From Jeongeupia chitinilytica (lineage in GTDB: Bacteria > Pseudomonadota > Gammaproteobacteria > Burkholderiales > Chitinibacteraceae), in NCBI RefSeq assembly GCF_014652315.1, contig NZ_BMYO01000004.1:1-64000 (forward strand): a stretch of 64,000 nt of DNA, in the 5' to 3' direction. Numbering within the stretch: the first letter of the stretch is position 1; every line of letters begins with the position of its first letter. Positions 60,481-64,000 of the stretch are shown piece by piece. The notes under the pieces were generated by a model, which did not search any database, was not told the DNA's origin, and was given only the letters and a program-made list of their open reading frames with translations. Position numbers and translations under genes: made by a program.

Positions 60481-62013
60481 ATGTCTGCTCATCCCCATCC
60501 CTACGGCAAGTGGCTCGTGCTGGCTGCCGTCTGCCTTGCCGGCATGATGCTGCCGCTGAGTTTTACCGCGCCGGGTATCGCGATTCCGGCCATCAGCCGG
60601 GACCTCGGCGGCAGCACGCCCGCACTGGCCTGGGTCGTCAACGGCTTCATCCTGAGTTTCGGCAGCGTGGTGATGGCAGCCGGCGCACTGGCCGACCGGT
60701 TCGGCCGCAAGCGCGTCTTCCGCAACGGCATCGCCGCCTTCGGGGCCCTGTCGCTGCTGCAGGGTCTGGCGCCGGACCTGCCCTCGCTGATCACGCTGCG
60801 CGCATTGCAGGGCATCGCCGCCGCGACCGCGATGGCCGGTGGCTCGGCGTCGCTGGCGCACGAGTTCGACGGCAAGCAGCGCACGCAGGCCTACAGCCTG
60901 CTCGGCACCAGTTTCGGCATCGGCCTCGCGTTCGGCCCGGTCTGGGCCGGCTTCCTGATCGAGCAGTTCGGCTGGCGCAGCATTTTCCTGACCAATGTGG
61001 CGATCAGCCTGCTGGTGCTGCTCTTCGGCGTGCCGCGCATGCACGAATCACGCGACCCAGACGCCAGGGGCGTCGATCTCTGGGGTACGGTCACCTTCAC
61101 CGGCCTGTTGCTGCTGCTGACGCTGGGCATCATGCAGGGCCCGCAACGCGGCTGGAGCAGCCCGCTGGTGGTCGCCCTGCTGCTGGGCGCGGCCGTGTTC
61201 CTCGCGGTCTTCATCCAGGTCGAGAGCCTGCATCCGCGTTCGATGCTCGATCTGCGCCTGTTCCGCAACCTGCGTTTCCTCGGGGCGCAGGCATTGCCGC
61301 TGGGCACGGCGTTCAGCTTCGTCGTGCCGCTGATCATCCTGCCGGTCCGCTTCATCGGCGTCGAAGGCTACGACCCGGTACGCGCCGGACTGATGATGAT
61401 TCCGCTCTCGGCGCCGATGCTGTTCGTGCCCTTCCTCGGTGCGCTGCTTACACGCTGGTTTGCGGCCAGCAGCCTGTGCGCGGTCGGCTTTGCCATCTCG
61501 ACCGCCGCCTTGCTGTGGCTGGCGACCGTGGCGCCCGGCGCACCGGCTGCGGATTTCGTCTGGCCGATGCTGTTGATCGGCGTCGGTGCGGGCCTGCCCT
61601 GGGGACTGATGGACGATCTGGCCATCAGCGTGGTCGCCAGGGAGCGCGCCGGCATGGCAACCGGGTTCTTCACCACGGTACGGGTCGCCGGCGAATCGCT
61701 GGGGCTGGCGATTTCGGGCGTCGTCCTGATCGGGCTGCTGCAGGTCGGGCTGGCTCAGCAGTTCGGCAACCACATTGCAGTCGTATCGATCGCCAATACG
61801 CTGGCCGCGGGCGACATCGCCCAGGCACAGACCGCCCTGCCCGGCCATGACCCGTCGGTCTGGCTGGCAATCTACGGCAAGGCCTTCCAGCAGATGGCGT
61901 TCGTGCTCGCCGCGCTGACGCTGATCTCGGGCCTGATCGCCTTCGTGACCCTGCGCCATGCCCACGCCAGACAGGCAGCGGGCGCGACGCTGGCGCCGCA
62001 AGCAAACGGCTGA
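60481..62013 (+). CDS. MFS drug exporter, DHA2 family (14 transmembrane helices)
   Basis: A 510-residue inner-membrane proton antiporter. Motif A lies in GALADRFGRKRVF after the second helix, and motif C (antiporter motif) in the fifth helix as LLGTSFGIGLAFGPVWAGFL. The number of hydrophobic segments fits the 14-helix DHA2 (EmrB/QacA-like) group. It is divergent from its TetR repressor across a palindromic operator. Its substrates are unknown but should be organic drugs or toxins. There is no adaptor gene beside it. Confidence 0.9.
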   Translation: MSAHPHPYGKWLVLAAVCLAGMMLPLSFTAPGIAIPAISRDLGGSTPALAWVVNGFILSFGSVVMAAGALADRFGRKRVFRNGIAAFGALSLLQGLAPDLPSLITLRALQGIAAATAMAGGSASLAHEFDGKQRTQAYSLLGTSFGIGLAFGPVWAGFLIEQFGWRSIFLTNVAISLLVLLFGVPRMHESRDPDARGVDLWGTVTFTGLLLLLTLGIMQGPQRGWSSPLVVALLLGAAVFLAVFIQVESLHPRSMLDLRLFRNLRFLGAQALPLGTAFSFVVPLIILPVRFIGVEGYDPVRAGLMMIPLSAPMLFVPFLGALLTRWFAASSLCAVGFAISTAALLWLATVAPGAPAADFVWPMLLIGVGAGLPWGLMDDLAISVVARERAGMATGFFTTVRVAGESLGLAISGVVLIGLLQVGLAQQFGNHIAVVSIANTLAAGDIAQAQTALPGHDPSVWLAIYGKAFQQMAFVLAALTLISGLIAFVTLRHAHARQAAGATLAPQANG

Positions 62014-62346
62014 GTATCGACGCCTGGTCTGACCTTCGGTCAGCCTCGCCATCCAGGCGACGACACCCGATGCCCCGGCATGCCGGGGCATCGGGCTTTG
62101 CGCCGCTTGCCCCCGGAAGCCCCGGTCCGGCAGACGGCCGCCATTGCCCTGCCGGATGCCCCGGCGACGTGGCGGCACACCGGCCAGCCCGCCGTTCGCT
62201 CCGCCCGACCCGACAGCGATTGACACGCCATCTTTCGAAAATAATGCTGCGTCGCGCAAGCCTGACACCGGAAAAAACTTACTCAAACCGGAATGTTCGG
62301 CCTGCGTTGAACTTCATCCAATTCAAGCAGGTAGGAGATGAGCTGC

Positions 62347-64000
<1,654 letters not shown>

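Overview
The window is about 64 kb of GC-rich bacterial chromosome, densely coded, with no rRNA, tRNA, IS element, prophage or CRISPR array that I can see. The gene content fits a betaproteobacterium: DUF3683 FAD/Fe-S oxidoreductase, ubiE-ubiJ-ubiB block, DUF971, DUF4124, NtrBC and PhoBR, a 359-residue transaldolase. Two large secreted GH18 chitinases with tandem chitin-binding modules and proline-threonine linkers suggest a chitin degrader of the Neisseriales (Chitinibacteraceae-like, for example Jeongeupia or Chitiniphilus relatives). The genus is an inference, not a search result.

Layout. 0-7.2 kb: 5' end of pyruvate kinase, then a TetR repressor divergent from a complete RND efflux operon (adaptor, pump, outer-membrane channel) with a palindromic operator cluster between them. 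7.2-10.2 kb: a LysR regulator divergent from a short operon (atypical SDR, class IV aminotransferase, DUF1330). 10.2-11.7 kb: a ChaN-type lipoprotein behind a Fur box, and a YigZ protein. 11.9-15.3 kb: two paralogous TPR proteins flanking an SpmA-SpmB fusion. 15.5-21.5 kb: a 1293-residue FAD/Fe-S oxidoreductase, a HIT hydrolase and a large PilZ-like protein. 21.5-26 kb (minus strand): rhodanese, aroE, mtgA, PP2C phosphatase, double-FHA protein, metallo-beta-lactamase-fold phosphodiesterase. 26-35 kb: glnA with a sigma-54 promoter and NtrC enhancer, several small proteins, a MASE1-like diguanylate cyclase, a HAD phosphatase, a SelT-like protein, then ntrB-ntrC. 35-39 kb (minus strand): methyltransferase, transaldolase, phoR, phoB. 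39-43.2 kb: DUF971, ubiE, ubiJ, ubiB, DUF502. 43.3-47.5 kb: a small ORF, chitinase 1 and a 671-bp gene-free gap. 47.5-54.5 kb: a QueD-like enzyme, a VanZ protein and a polyamine ABC transporter with two substrate-binding proteins. 54.7-59.5 kb: dgt-like gene, a small exported protein, a DeoR/oxidoreductase/UPF0303 operon and a DUF2798 protein. 59.6-62 kb: TetR repressor divergent from an MFS exporter around a 24-bp perfect palindrome. 62.3 kb to the end: chitinase 2, cut by the window edge.

Functional links. Nitrogen control is nearly complete: glnA carries the DNA sites that the NtrBC pair encoded 6 kb away would use. Phosphate control (PhoBR), iron control (Fur box at chaN) and two drug-efflux repressor modules are present. 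The chitinases would supply amino sugars and nitrogen. The least explained parts are the LysR/SDR/aminotransferase/DUF1330 cluster, the TPR-SpmAB-TPR block, and the kinase-less PP2C-FHA-phosphodiesterase operon. The clearest sequence-level oddity is the chitinase 1 linker, built from three separate synonymous-codon repeat blocks.
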